A stretch of DNA of 64,000 nt from Byssothecium circinans (taxonomy: Eukaryota; Ascomycota; Dothideomycetes; Pleosporales; Massarinaceae). Made by a program: the position numbers and the translations under genes. The stretch covers positions 635,284 to 699,283 of the forward strand of contig ML976996.1 of NCBI GenBank assembly GCA_010015675.1. The letters are read 5' to 3'. Below, piece by piece: positions 45,249-56,640 of the stretch (the first letter of the stretch is position 1; each line of letters begins with the position of its first letter). The notes beneath the pieces were generated by a model that was not told the origin of the DNA, made no database searches, and saw only the letters and a list, made by a program, of their open reading frames with translations.

Positions 45249-48200
45249 TTAGACGACGTTCGACCCCGGCGGCTCCACATACCACCTCCCCCCAATACTC
45301 CTCCTCAACTCGTCCCTCCTCTTCTCCGCCTTGCGTTCCCTGAACCTCTCCTTCACCCCGCTGAGCCCAATGTACTGGACCTGCACGCCCTTGAGCCCGG
45401 GGATCTTCTTGCCCTTGCGCCACGTATCGCGACGACTTGCTCGTTCAATTGAGCCCGATGAGCGCATACTACTGGGTGACCCTCTCTTGTCGATGCGCTG
45501 CGTATGTGGCCCGAGGGGTAGTGTCGGCGGCTGGAGGAGTATTTTTGGCGCGGACGGCTTGCGAGAAAGCCGGCGTAGGGGCCCCGTAGGGGTCAGACGG
45601 CGAGAGGGGAGACTGATATGCGGGTGGCGTTTATTTGTTCCTGCCCTTTCAACACCCAGCGAGTTGCCGATGTGGAAGCTGCCTCCACCTCTACCGGAGT
45701 TCCTCCACCCATTTGTCAAGCGACGGCCTAGTTGACCCAATTTACGCGGCGATTCGGGTTCAGGCTCGTCGTCTTCGACGTCACTTGTGTCCCCACCGCG
45801 GGGTAGGAAGTCATCACTATCGGAATCAGTGTCGTCAAATCCATCCCAAAATCCACGAGGCCGCCAAAAGGGATGCAGAGCATTGTCGCTATCGTTCACG
45901 GTGGGTACTTGTGGATGACCATGTCCGGCGTGCGACTCACTCATTCGACGACGGCGGACACTGGATGCTCGGGCAAGGATCGGTGATATGAGATTATCTG
46001 AGTACCGACGCGCACGTTGCTTCAGGGATAGACGGCGCTGTGGATGAGACTCTGAGTGCTTTGGTGGACCAGGTACGAGCTGGCGCTCCAGTTCTTCGGC
46101 AGGAGTGGGGGGTATGAATTTGATGACTGGCGGCTCTGGAGGTGGACGTGGATTCCTGAGAGGCGAATCCACGGCGCCTGGAGCTGGAAGCTGAATCTGC
46201 ATCGGGGGTGTGGACGGTTCGAATGTCAGAGTTGGTTGAACAAGTTGACGCGGCGACTCGATGGCATCGACGAAAGGTGGCGTGGGGGGAGCTTCTTCTT
46301 GAGGGCTTGAGGAGGCGAATTGAGCTTCTCCTACGATTTGCGCCTGCGTGCTGGATCGGGAAAGCTGCTGGACAACGAGCAAGGAGTGATTGTTGTGGGG
46401 ATAAATGCTTACTGCCGTTGCCTCACTGACCTCGATGGGGGTATCAGAGAATTGAGAGAATGGTGTCGTCTGTGCATACATGTGTCGGGCCATGGCATGT
46501 TCTTCCGTTTTCGACGTCAATCTGTCAAAGCTGACACGACCGTGCCCATCGGTGTGGAAAGAGTGCCACTCATGGCTGGTACGAGGGATTTCTTCCGATA
46601 ACGTGCGGTCGAGACTCGGCCAGGGTTTGTCGCGTGATGTCGAACTCCCGTCTTGACTGTGTGAACTCCGCCTTCGCTCCTCTGACCGCCCGCGTATTGT
46701 TAATGAGCCCCGTCGGATTGTTGTTGCTGTGTCCGCCGACGAAGTTCGCTGCTTTGAGGAATCTGGGGATCGAGATGCTTCGGCGGCTTTTGGTGGGGAT
46801 GGGGAATTTTCCTGCTCTGAAAGTAAAATGCGCACTTGGTCATGGAGCGTGGACGAAGGCCGCTTCTCGTCCCCATCATCATTTTGCACAATATGGTCTT
46901 CGTTGGGTGAGGAATCTGCAGGTATCTCAGGTAGAGACTTGTTCATGTTGATCGGGCTCCTTGGTGCTCTCAACCTTTGTGCTGCTGGTGAGGTCTGCAA
47001 TGGTGACTCTGGGGATGAGACTTCTTCGAAGTGGGCAGACGTCGGCGATGCTACCTCAGTATAAGCTAGTCTTGATGGGCCATTCCTCTTTCCATGGAGG
47101 TTATTTTTGTCGGGCGAAGCCACAAGACTTCGCAAATCAGGGGAGACGGACTCTCGTTTCAGTGTAGGTTCAGGCGCAGACGAGATACGCTTGTGATGGC
47201 TCTTGACTGGCGCTTGCCGCACTGAGTTCGACCTGCTCATGATTTCTGCAGCTGGTTGTAGAACGCTGCGTACCATCTCCTGATGAGCCAGTGTCGCCGC
47301 CGCGCTGTCCTGTCGTTGCTTGGTGATGGATAGCGTAGAAGCTGATCTGTCGCTTAGTGTAGCAGCGTCGACGCTCATTCGGTTCGTTTTGTCACTGATG
47401 GCCGCACGTTTGTGGACTAGGCGATGCAACGGAACCTCATCCGAACGGTAAGAGGTGCGACTGGAGTGGTTTCTCGAGCTGTACTCCATCGGCGAGCTCG
47501 TATGGCGAACGTAGGCCAAGTTCCTCCCCGAATGACGCAGAGCTCGTCGCCGTTGTGGAGGAGTCACAATGACCATGGCTTCGACTACGCTTGACGACAT
47601 GGAGGAAGTGGAGAAGCGCTTCTCCTCCGCACCGGCAGAGGTGTCGGCAGCCGTGTCCTCGCCCTCGGTCGGCCATCCAATCTGCCTCGCAAAGCTCTCA
47701 ATGGCAGGCGTGCGCGGACTGTTTTTGCTGGCTTCGACGCGCTCGCGCAGACTGGAGCTGCGGCGCGGTGTGGATCCGGGTTCCGGGGAAGTAGGAGCTG
47801 GCGAGTCTGGATTCCTCTGCGGCGAAGGCGAAGGCGAAGGAGGAGGTTTCGTAGGTTTTGGGTTTCGTTTCCTGCGAATTGTGACATTCCGCATCAGATT
47901 TGTATCCCATTCCCGATCTGGTATGTCCTCCGCATCTGGGATATGCTTGTTGTCTCCATCGACACTCCCGCTGCTCCTCGCCTCGTTTTTAGGACGAACT
48001 TCCAAGACTGTGTTTCTCGGAGTGTCGTCATCGTCTTCGAGTTCAAATGCCAGCCCTAATCCCCGATCATCCTCAACCGGGGTCAATTTCTCTTCCGATG
48101 GTGTTGACGACCGGCTGCTCTCCTCGGTGGTGAATGGGTCTTCTCTCGCGGTCTTGAATGAGTCGGCGCGCGACGAAGGATATGCAAGAAGGATTGGGCG

Positions 48201-48659
48201 TTCGGGGGTGGTAAAGGACTTGGACATGGATCCGGCGGTGTGCGGTGGGCTCGGGTCAGGCGTAGGCGGGCTTCGCTGGTTGACGGGCGTGCTCAGTGTC
48301 GACTTCTTCGACAATAGCGACGAGACGACACTGTCGGCATGTGGTGGTGGACTGAAGTCGGCTTCGGGTATGGCGTCTTGCGAATTCGAAGGTGGCGTCG
48401 GGGGAAGGCCAGTATCGGCTCCGCTCAGCGCATCTGGCGAGGCGAGCGGGGTGGTGTTCTGGCTGCCGGCGTACGAGTCTGTGGTATCATCGTTGGTATC
48501 GCTATGCGATGACGTCTGTTTGAGAGGCTGCGGCGTGGGAGAAGCGCCGCGCAATTCGTCCCGTCGACGTGGGAGCTGCTTGTGGGAGCGCAGGTTCGGC
48601 GAGGCGTGAAAGGAAGACTCGAGCAGTGCGTAGGGACCGGGTGAATGTGATTCTGGCAT
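45249..48659 (-). CDS. Large Ser/Pro-rich disordered protein, unknown function
   Basis: A single-exon frame of 1136 residues from the ATG at 48659 (MPESHSPGPYALLESSFH). It is far too long to be open by chance. The product is Ser/Thr/Pro-rich and probably disordered for most of its length, with many SP/TP and RxxS sites that suggest phosphorylation. It has an acidic cluster (FELEDDDDTPRN), a basic segment (TIRRKRNPKP) and a further acidic block (DDTDSDSDDF). The most conserved-looking part is the basic C-terminus: KKIPGLKGVQVQYIGLSGVK, then ERFRERKAEKRRDELRRSIG, ending GRWYVEPPG. I recognise no domain, signal peptide or membrane segment. It is divergent to the 1372-residue gene, 2.7 kb away. 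Confidence 0.8.
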   Translation of the reverse strand: MPESHSPGPYALLESSFHASPNLRSHKQLPRRRDELRGASPTPQPLKQTSSHSDTNDDTTDSYAGSQNTTPLASPDALSGADTGLPPTPPSNSQDAIPEADFSPPPHADSVVSSLLSKKSTLSTPVNQRSPPTPDPSPPHTAGSMSKSFTTPERPILLAYPSSRADSFKTAREDPFTTEESSRSSTPSEEKLTPVEDDRGLGLAFELEDDDDTPRNTVLEVRPKNEARSSGSVDGDNKHIPDAEDIPDREWDTNLMRNVTIRRKRNPKPTKPPPSPSPSPQRNPDSPAPTSPEPGSTPRRSSSLRERVEASKNSPRTPAIESFARQIGWPTEGEDTAADTSAGAEEKRFSTSSMSSSVVEAMVIVTPPQRRRALRHSGRNLAYVRHTSSPMEYSSRNHSSRTSYRSDEVPLHRLVHKRAAISDKTNRMSVDAATLSDRSASTLSITKQRQDSAAATLAHQEMVRSVLQPAAEIMSRSNSVRQAPVKSHHKRISSAPEPTLKRESVSPDLRSLVASPDKNNLHGKRNGPSRLAYTEVASPTSAHFEEVSSPESPLQTSPAAQRLRAPRSPINMNKSLPEIPADSSPNEDHIVQNDDGDEKRPSSTLHDQVRILLSEQENSPSPPKAAEASRSPDSSKQRTSSADTATTIRRGSLTIRGRSEERRRSSHSQDGSSTSRDKPWPSLDRTLSEEIPRTSHEWHSFHTDGHGRVSFDRLTSKTEEHAMARHMYAQTTPFSQFSDTPIEVSEATAVSIYPHNNHSLLVVQQLSRSSTQAQIVGEAQFASSSPQEEAPPTPPFVDAIESPRQLVQPTLTFEPSTPPMQIQLPAPGAVDSPLRNPRPPPEPPVIKFIPPTPAEELERQLVPGPPKHSESHPQRRLSLKQRARRYSDNLISPILARASSVRRRRMSESHAGHGHPQVPTVNDSDNALHPFWRPRGFWDGFDDTDSDSDDFLPRGGDTSDVEDDEPEPESPRKLGQLGRRLTNGWRNSGRGGGSFHIGNSLGVERAGTNKRHPHISLPSRRLTPTGPLRRLSRKPSAPKILLQPPTLPLGPHTQRIDKRGSPSSMRSSGSIERASRRDTWRKGKKIPGLKGVQVQYIGLSGVKERFRERKAEKRRDELRRSIGGRWYVEPPGSNVV

Positions 48660-48813
48660 ACTGGCAGCTGTGTGATGTGTGATACAAGTCACACCAAAAT
48701 GTCCGTTCCTGCCAACCCTTGTCGATGGGCCGAGCGGCTCAGGGCGCCATCCCCTGGAAGGGCAGAGTCACAGAGGGCGCGCGCATGCGACGGCGATGGA
48801 GGACTCGAGGAGG

Positions 48814-48862
48814 GAATGCGATGGGATGCGATGGGATGCGATGCGATGCGATGCGATGGGAT
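48814..48862. repeat. GATGC/GATGG pentanucleotide microsatellite
   Basis: About nine tandem five-base units of GATGC and GATGG type, starting about 155 bp upstream of the start codon of the 1136-residue gene. Confidence 0.85.
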
Positions 48863-48950
48863 GTGGTGCGGCCACGTCTTCGAGGGACTGTCGCCTTCCG
48901 GGTTGCAGCGACTAGGTAAATGACGCAGGCAGCCTTGGGCCGGTTTTCGC

Positions 48951-48969
48951 GGGATGGGATGGGATGGGA
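48951..48969. repeat. GGGAT pentanucleotide repeat
   Basis: Three to four GGGAT units. Confidence 0.65.
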
Positions 48970-49078
48970 CGACGGGACCGCGAAGGAACGTCGACGGTAC
49001 GATAATGACGATGCGATGGATGCGACGGATGAAGATCTGGTCTACAGTGCAGAGAGGGTGAAGACTCCCCGCAGTCTC

Positions 49079-49111
49079 GTGACGGGTGACGGGTGACGGG
49101 GAGACGGGGAG
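49079..49111. repeat. GTGACGG / GGAGACG short tandem repeats
   Basis: Three GACGGGT-type units followed by two to three GGAGACG-type units. Confidence 0.65.
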
Positions 49112-51362
49112 ACGGGTGCTATCGGTCGGGTGGTGGTTGGGGCTGCGGATGTAAGTAGCAGGTCGCTTGGGAGGCGGGCGAGGGCGAGTCTGGGCGCACC
49201 GTGGGCCGAAGAGCGCAACCTCGACAGCGGAAATACAAAATATAAAACAGTGCCACGGCCTGTCTCTGTCTCTGCAGGAGGGGAACGATAGGAATGTACT
49301 CCGACAAGTCTTGCTACATCTTGGGGCTTGTCGCTGCACGGGCGGCTATTGGTTTCGTCATCATCGTCCCTCTGCCCGTGGATGGAACTGCTGCGCTTAA
49401 CCTCACTGTCTAACCCTCCTCGTCCGCACCCGCAGCCTGCGATATCCCCTCTTCCCCTCATGCATGCCGGGTGTGATGAGCACGCATAAGGGCCAGGTCA
49501 TGTGCTCTGACAGGGTGCTAGCATTCACACTTGTATCCGCTTTCGGCCCAGTATCTGTGAAGCGGTTGCTTGCAGGGTACTCGGGGACTGGTGCCCGATC
49601 TGCGAACGCCAACGAAACGGTCTGGGTGATGACACTGTAGAGATTGGAGTGCACTCTACCGCCCCCGTGCGACGGCCAGCTCCGTCGTGTTGCGCGTGCT
49701 TGCAAAGGCATCTTCAAGCGATGGTTACGCGCACCGGAAATCCCGCGACTACTGCAAGCCCGTCCGAAATGTGATCAGATGTCGGACAGACTTTCGGGAT
49801 GAGAGATATCGTAGTTGGCACACTTCTCCCCAATTACTGATATAGAGGTACATTCGACATGACGAGCAGTATCTTGAACATGTTTCAATGTTATCCCCAC
49901 AATTGGGACAACACTCCACGTGGCCTACCGGGAGGGACGAGACGAGACGAGCCCGCCGTCCGGAACCATGGCGCTACCAGCACTTTTAGTTTGGAGGTGA
50001 TGCGGATACCACTGTGGTGTATTCCACTGTTGGACTCCGCCCGTCGAAGAGCCTGTCTGTTTCTTTACTTCGCTTCGACTCCTTTTCAACCAAGGCCAAC
50101 TGAACATCCATATATCAAACCTCCCACCTTAGGTCAGCTTCACTAGCACACGGAGGAGACGCCGTCGAAATGCCCTACGATTCGCTAGCTCGCTAATAAC
50201 GAAAGATCGACATCTCGAAACATTCCCGGCGGAAATCACCATCCTTCAATCCACCAACCCAATCTGTTGATACTGCAAGCTCTCGCCCATCGTAGACGAA
50301 GAAGCATTCAAAGATTCTGGTCAAATGCCTTCAGCGTTTGCCTCCAATATTATTCCTCAATTGGCGGACCCGAGCCATGTCTTGTCAGGCTGTAATGGGG
50401 CTAGCTAGACCGTGCCACCGACGGTGATAGGGCTTGGCGGCGGACAACAGGCGGATTGCAGCTTATCTCAGGCCCAGGCAGTGGGTGTGAATGTCTAACA
50501 CTCTCTCGTGGGCCCATCGCGGTGAGCTCTTGAACGTCGACATCAACACCAACACCAACACACGAACATGTGTCAAAGGAATGGCACGTCATGGGCAGCA
50601 CAGCGGGGCAGCGCTTGGATCGTTTAGCCGACCGCGGCTGGTTTCACACGTAACGGGCACTTCCCCATATGTAGAGCTCCAGTCGTCCTCACGGGGAAAG
50701 TTGGGTTTCACAGCGTCGTTGCTGTGTCGTTGCTGGGCAGTGAGACTCTTGTGTTGTATTTGTATTTGTGATGGCCTCGAGAGTGGGATGCACCGATAGA
50801 AGGCCGCACAGCGTGGTCTGGCGATGGCGGGGTAAATTCCAAGGGCAAAGCAATGGGTGCTGTACAGTTTGTAGTTACGTGTTACGTGGCAAGACTCTGG
50901 CGCCGCTGTCCATACCGGACATCATCTCATCGGCCATGGCAGCTTTTTGGTGGTGAATAATAAGTGGTGAACTTTAGACAGGTAGCTGATGGACCCCGAG
51001 CCCACGCTAACAACCGCACGAGACACCAGATAACGGGGCCACTCATGTCTTGGACCACTCATGTCTTGGACCTGTTGTGCCGGCGCCGCTCTCCTTGCTC
51101 CTGTCTCTGTGTTCATCTCTGCCCTCCATAACCATTATCCCCCTCGCTGTGTCTTGACGGCATAATTGGTGTGAATTGGACGTCCTCGCCGTGTTTCAGA
51201 TGCCTCCCCGCCGTTAGACGTTGGAGCCCGCCTCATCCCCTCCCTCCAGCCTCGCACGGCCATTCGAGCCCAGGGACACCACAACACCGACCTCGACGTC
51301 GCGTGCTCCAGCAACTCCGCCCACCACCACGCCCTCTGCACGCCACGCCCACCCCGCATAGC

Positions 51363-54300
51363 ATGGCCGATGCTGCCGACACCAAGTCCGCCTTCAAGCA
51401 CCGCTGGCGGACCAAGATCTTCTCCAAAGACGACGAAGCGCCGCCCAAAGACGCCAAACCCAAGCCGCAGACGTCCTTCAAGCTCGACGAGGACATCAAC
51501 GCCTTCCTCAAGCCCTCGACCGAACGAGCCCAAGCCCACAAGGAAGCTGCCACGGCCGCCTTCCTCGCCTCGGCCAGCAACAAGCCGCGCATCGACACCT
51601 CCGCCGCCCAGCGATGGCCCGGCGCGAACGACATCCTGAGCAGCGGCGTGGGCAAGAGCCCGGGCATTGGGGGGCTCAAGACCGGCAAGGGCCGCAAGAA
51701 GGGGCTTACCGTGAGTTTCGTGCGCACCCAGCCCGTCGTCATTGGCGAGGGCGGCGACGAGTGTGAAGACCCCTCGATCGAGGTCTACCGCCGCAAGAAG
51801 TCGAACAGCATGTCGGACGTGGACCGGCTGAGCATGCAATCGCACCAGGACGACATTGCCCTCGGCACCCGTCCGCCCTCCTTTGGCAATGGCACTGGCA
51901 ATGGCACTGGCACCGGCACCGGCACAGCGGAGAGCGCAAACCAGGAGGCCCAGAAGAGGGGCATCGTCACCAGGACCCTCACCTCCGGCGGCGAGCTGTC
52001 CCCGCCGCTGCGCCAGAAGCTGGCCATGGGCAGCATCAACAGCCACGCCGGCCTGCCCTCCCCGCCCCCGCAAGGTCTCGGCCAGATGGGACTGGGCGAG
52101 CGGCCAAAACCACTCACAAGAGCGCCCACTGGCTTCGACATTCAAGACCTGGAGACCCCCACCTCGCAGACCCGCCCGAGCTTGGACTCTACGAGGTCGT
52201 ACGAGTCGGAGAATGCGTCGCTCGTGTTGACGAGAAAGGTGCTCGACCTGCCTCCCACAGAGGAGGAGGACGACGACTTCAGGCCAATACCACCGAAGCG
52301 CACACTGACGGGCTGGAGCGAGCACGACCCCGACTCCGACGACGAGCCCATGCCGCCGCCGCCTGTGCCAGCCATGCCACGCTTGCCCGAGACGAAGCGG
52401 GGAGAATCGCCATTGGACTCTTCGGCTCTGGTTGCGGAGCATTTCCTCCAGAGCGAGCCGACCGACCCGGACTCGGTTTCTGCGCGGGTGATACACAACA
52501 TGCGCGCAGAAGAAGGCAGAGCACTACATGAAGCGGCGCAGAGAGCTAAGCGTGACTCTGACTCCAGCTCAAGCTCCCTCCAGGCCAGTTCGGTGCAGTC
52601 GAATGCTTTCCGAGTGGGCACACCGCCTTCATCTCTGAATACCCTAGCTGCGGGAAGGACACCCCCGAGAGTCCCGTCACGCGAGCCGCCGCCGTCTTTT
52701 GGCACACCACAGCAGCAATTTGGCTCCCCGCAACGTGGCCTGGATGCAGAGGATCCCCACCGCTCACGGGCTCGAGGTCCTTCGCCCGGGAGAAGCCCAA
52801 TGCCGCCAGGAACAAACCCTTTGGATACCGACCCACGACCGCCGTCTTCTGCATCATCCTACTCTATGCCATCGGCCGCGTCTCGGAATCGCGAATCCTT
52901 CGGTCCTCCACAGCCGTATTCTGCAGCCGCCCCTCCCTCTGTCCATCAATCATCCACCTCCATCGATAAACACTCCATCCAACCTACTCCTCCGCAATAT
53001 GAACGAGCTGAACGAGCTGTGCCACCACAACCACCACCCCATGCGCAGACTCCGTCCAGCTCCACAGCCCAGATGCCGTTGAGGAAAAGACAAGATGGCC
53101 CGTCCTCCATTTCTCTTTCACGTTCGGACACAAAAATTCAAGCCGACGTTGCATATGCCGACTTTGGCGATCGCGTGGAGCATATGCAGGGCGTTTTCGA
53201 ACTCATGGCACAGCTCAATGGGCAGATGTACGATCACTCGCCCATGGAGTGGCTGAGGGTAGCCATCTGGTGGTTTCTCAAAGGCCGAGCTGGGATGGAG
53301 GCGCAGATTCGAAGCCGACCCAAGAGTGCGGATCCTCAGCCTGAGCGCCTTACGCAACCGCATGTTGACCTCGCTAAAACTTGGTTCATATTGAACGTTG
53401 TGATCCGCAATCACCCCAGCCTCGCAAGATACGCAAATCAGCCAAATGAGACGCAGGCGAGAACGGCTCGCGAAGCCGGAGACATTCCCACCACCGAAGC
53501 ATACGAAGCACGCGATGCCATTCTCTCCTCTATGAAGATGCTTTTGGGGTCCATGAAGAGACATCAAAGTATGCCGCCTACGCAAGCTCTGATCCAAGGC
53601 CAGCACCAGGAACTATGGGAGAAATATCCGCGATTTACACCTGATGTAGCCAGTGTACTTTCTGGACCTGCATCAAAATCTGTACTAGCTAGCGGGCAGC
53701 AGCAACACATCAATCCGGCTCTATATATGCCCATTTCGGATACCAAGACGGACTTTTGCTATTTCAGGATGTTTGCAACGGTGGCGTTGTCGACCGACGA
53801 CCCCAACAATGATCGCGAACCCTTACAGGCCATTATCTCCGTCTTACGATCTCGGGAGGACTTTGGAGTGAAGCTCAACATTTGTAGTCAAACTGAGCTC
53901 ATCAACCTCACTGTCGGGGCAGATCCACAGAAGGGACCAACATGGAGAGACGTGCGGTGGAGGTCGAAAGCTCAAGGATTCTCCCTCAACTTGCGGCACA
54001 ACTACGTGCTCAACGTTGATGTGACGGAGTCCGACTTTCGCAGTTTATGGAATATTGTGGATCACACCAACCGAGTCGAAACCCACCTTCGGGAACGCAA
54101 TGATGAGCGTCTTTCCAGCAAGATGACCGTCCGAGAAGCTGCCTACAGGGACCCGACCAACACAAGCGCGTTCCCTCCGGATCGCGTCAGGCCATGCAAG
54201 CTGTATGTTTTTGAAAAGTTCGACGTGAGTAGCGAAGGCACGGGAAAGAGAAAGCTACACCGTGGTTACAGGGTTCTTTTAGTTACGCACCCGAGGAATC

Positions 54301-55633
54301 GAACCGTCAGTTTTGCCAATCACGAGCTAGGAACGACCTCAGAACCTATGAACTTTTCATACGTGACGGAGCCCGACCAATCCCCAGCTTTGGCTCTTCG
54401 ATTCCGGGAAGAAACGCCCGACAAGAAATTGAAGGTCTACAACATGCACCTTGTCTTCAATGACAGCAAAGAGAGGAACCATATCTTCGGTCTCCTTACT
54501 TCGATGAACATCGGCGTGGGCGAGATGGTCTTCGCGCAGGTGCCGCTCAAGAACTTTAGCATCGAGAGCACCGATCCGGCAGAGAGCTTTAGTTCAGGTG
54601 GCAAGGAGGTTCTCAAGAGGCTGCAATGGGTTGAAGCCAAGACATACAATCAGGATCCAGAAGCTGCTGGCCTCGAGTCTGCACCCACTGTGATGAGCGA
54701 AAGTCTACGAATATTGTGTCGGCATAGTGCTGGTGTGGTCTCCGATCGGATGAACCTTGGTATGTTACGACTCCCGTTATGCCTTGTCTTGGCTAACCTG
54801 AATAGGACCTGGCGAATTGCTTGTTCGCCTTCCCATCGACGGTGCAGCCGAGCTCACGCTTTTGCGGAACCCACAACAAGACATGGCTGTTGCTATCGAC
54901 GCTTCCCGATCAGACAAGGATATCCCCGACGCATTGGCCGAGATGCTGCGAACGCTGACCAACGCAACAACCATAAGAAGGTTGACGTTCAACTCGTTCA
55001 AGGACTTGCATGCTTTCCAATTTGCAGTCACCGGCTTTAATGTCATTTTTGATGGGTAGGTGTCCCACTTCCTCCCCCATTCTGACCCACCCTTGCTGAT
55101 TCTAACCTCGATAGTATCGCCTCCACCTTCTCGATCTCCCGACGCAGGATGGTCGTTCCGATCTACAAGCAATGGACTGCCAATCAAATCCGTATACAGA
55201 TCGTCGAACAGGACAACGTCATACAGCTCCTCGCCTTCTTCGAGAACTTTTCGCATGCCGACGCCATGAACTTCCAGCTCAAGATCACCGATACGTTTGA
55301 AAAGTCCGACAAGGGTGGCAAACCTTCGGTCAAGCTTGTCGACTGCAAATTCGCGCTCCCGGTAGAAGAGCGCAAAGGCGAAGGCAAAATGGGCAAAGAA
55401 GAAGGGAAGTTGACTGGCTGGGCGGGGGTCAAGAGGAGATTCGTCTGTCTGGATCAGATTGAGTATCCAGGCGAGCACGATGATGTGCTTATTGGGTTCG
55501 AGAGCTCGGAGAGTAAGTCTTCCCCTCGATGCTCATGTAATCTGACTGACGACGAATAGCGCGCGATCGCTTCGCCGAAGCACTGCCGTCTGCCATGACG
55601 CAGAAGAAGTTTACCCTCAAGCGAAAGATTTAG
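51363..55633 (+). CDS. Large conserved-looking protein of unknown function (1372 aa)
   Basis: Exons 51363-54759, 54806-55055, 55115-55512 and 55560-55633 join in phase. The start MADAADTKSAFKHRWRTK is chosen because the frame upstream is compositional. Residues 1-600 are Ser/Pro-rich and probably disordered, with a Gly-Thr/Gly-Asn repeat near residue 180. From about residue 590 the sequence becomes globular: FGDRVEHMQGVFELMAQLNG, SPMEWLRVAIWWFLKGRAGM, LAKTWFILNVVIRNHPSLAR and FCYFRMFATVALSTDDPNND. The last 250 residues look like strand-rich folds (MVVPIYKQWTANQIRIQIVE). No signal peptide or membrane helix is evident. I do not recognise the family; the folded part is probably conserved across filamentous ascomycetes, but that is memory-based. 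Confidence 0.85.
51889..51933 (+). repeat. In-frame GGCAATGGCACT/GGCACC coding repeat
   Basis: Tandem six-base units encode Gly-Asn-Gly-Thr then Gly-Thr repeats within the disordered N-terminal half of the 1372-residue protein. Length changes would stay in frame. Confidence 0.7.
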
Positions 55634-56640
55634 ATCAATCGACCCTCCCATTCGGCCTTCTCAACACTTCCTGCTATACAAGATTTTGCACATCGGTCCA
55701 CAGCAGTGTTTTGGACAGCTATATACCCCCTTTTTCGAGCGACGAGTTCAAAGCGACACTTTCTCCATGTAAGCCTTGCCTTTTGCTTGCTTCACATCAG
55801 ATCTTGCATTGATCATCGGTTGTGTAAGTCTCATTTGTTTGTTTTTCCTAGTTTACAGTACGCATCCTACTTTGACGCATGCGAGGCATGGTTCGGCAAG
55901 GAGCAGCGGGATTGCGGGCAGTGGGTGATTGAACACTTCAGCGGTGTTGGTGTTTGGGCGTTGGCTTGTTGGCCGGCCTGCGTTGCACATGCATGTGATC
56001 GGGCATCAGCAAATTGTTTTTGGTCGGTGGCATTGCATAAGTCTGGGGCTGAGGGAGAAAGACGCGGCGGGGAAGGCAGGGATCAGCAAGTGTGAGAGAG
56101 TAGTTTGGCTGCTTGTATACATGTATCCATCTAGTGAAGAAGGGAGCCTGAGATGCGAATATCATGATCGGAGAGCCACTCCTGCGCAATGTTCTCTCAC
56201 TACCTTTTTGTCCTGCCCTGTTTTTGACACATGCCCTTTGGCATGTCACTACGCCGTTATGTATGCCCGAAAAGCCGGCATGCCTCCCTTTTAGACAACC
56301 GTACCACCTTCCCGACTCGAGCTCTCCGCAACCCCACCAACCCACCTTGGATAGTGCCAAGGTACGCCAGCCACGCAACTGTATCGGACACAATACCTAC
56401 GGCTCGCAAACGGTTGGTAGAGCCTGTGCCTTCATCTACATGTACTTTACCAGAGAACGGGGATTCGGTCAGTTGCCAGCATCGTGTGCGAGCCGAAATA
56501 CCAAGGCCTTCCAAATCGAGTCTATTGGGTATCTTCCTCACTCTCACACCTCATCGCGTGCTGAAGCCTGTGCATATATATGAATGCCCGACAGTTCAAA
56601 GATGTAGGTTCCAGAATGACCACATCTCAGAACAACCACA
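55634..56640. other. Intergenic, 3' of the large gene and 5' of the subtilase
   Basis: No gene is supported in this 1-kb stretch. The last part is the subtilase promoter and leader. Confidence 0.45.

Larger units (their letters stand above)
48660..51362. other. Divergent intergenic region between two large genes
   Basis: 2.7 kb with pentanucleotide repeats near the start of the left gene. Open frames are short or repeat-derived. It must hold both promoters. Confidence 0.45.

Noticed and set aside
47569..48609. 346-codon plus-strand open frame
   Set aside because: Antisense shadow of the 1136-residue gene; Ser/Gly-rich translation without features.
51135..52496. 453-codon minus-strand open frame
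   Set aside because: Antisense shadow of the GC-rich N-terminal half of the 1372-residue gene; low-complexity translation.
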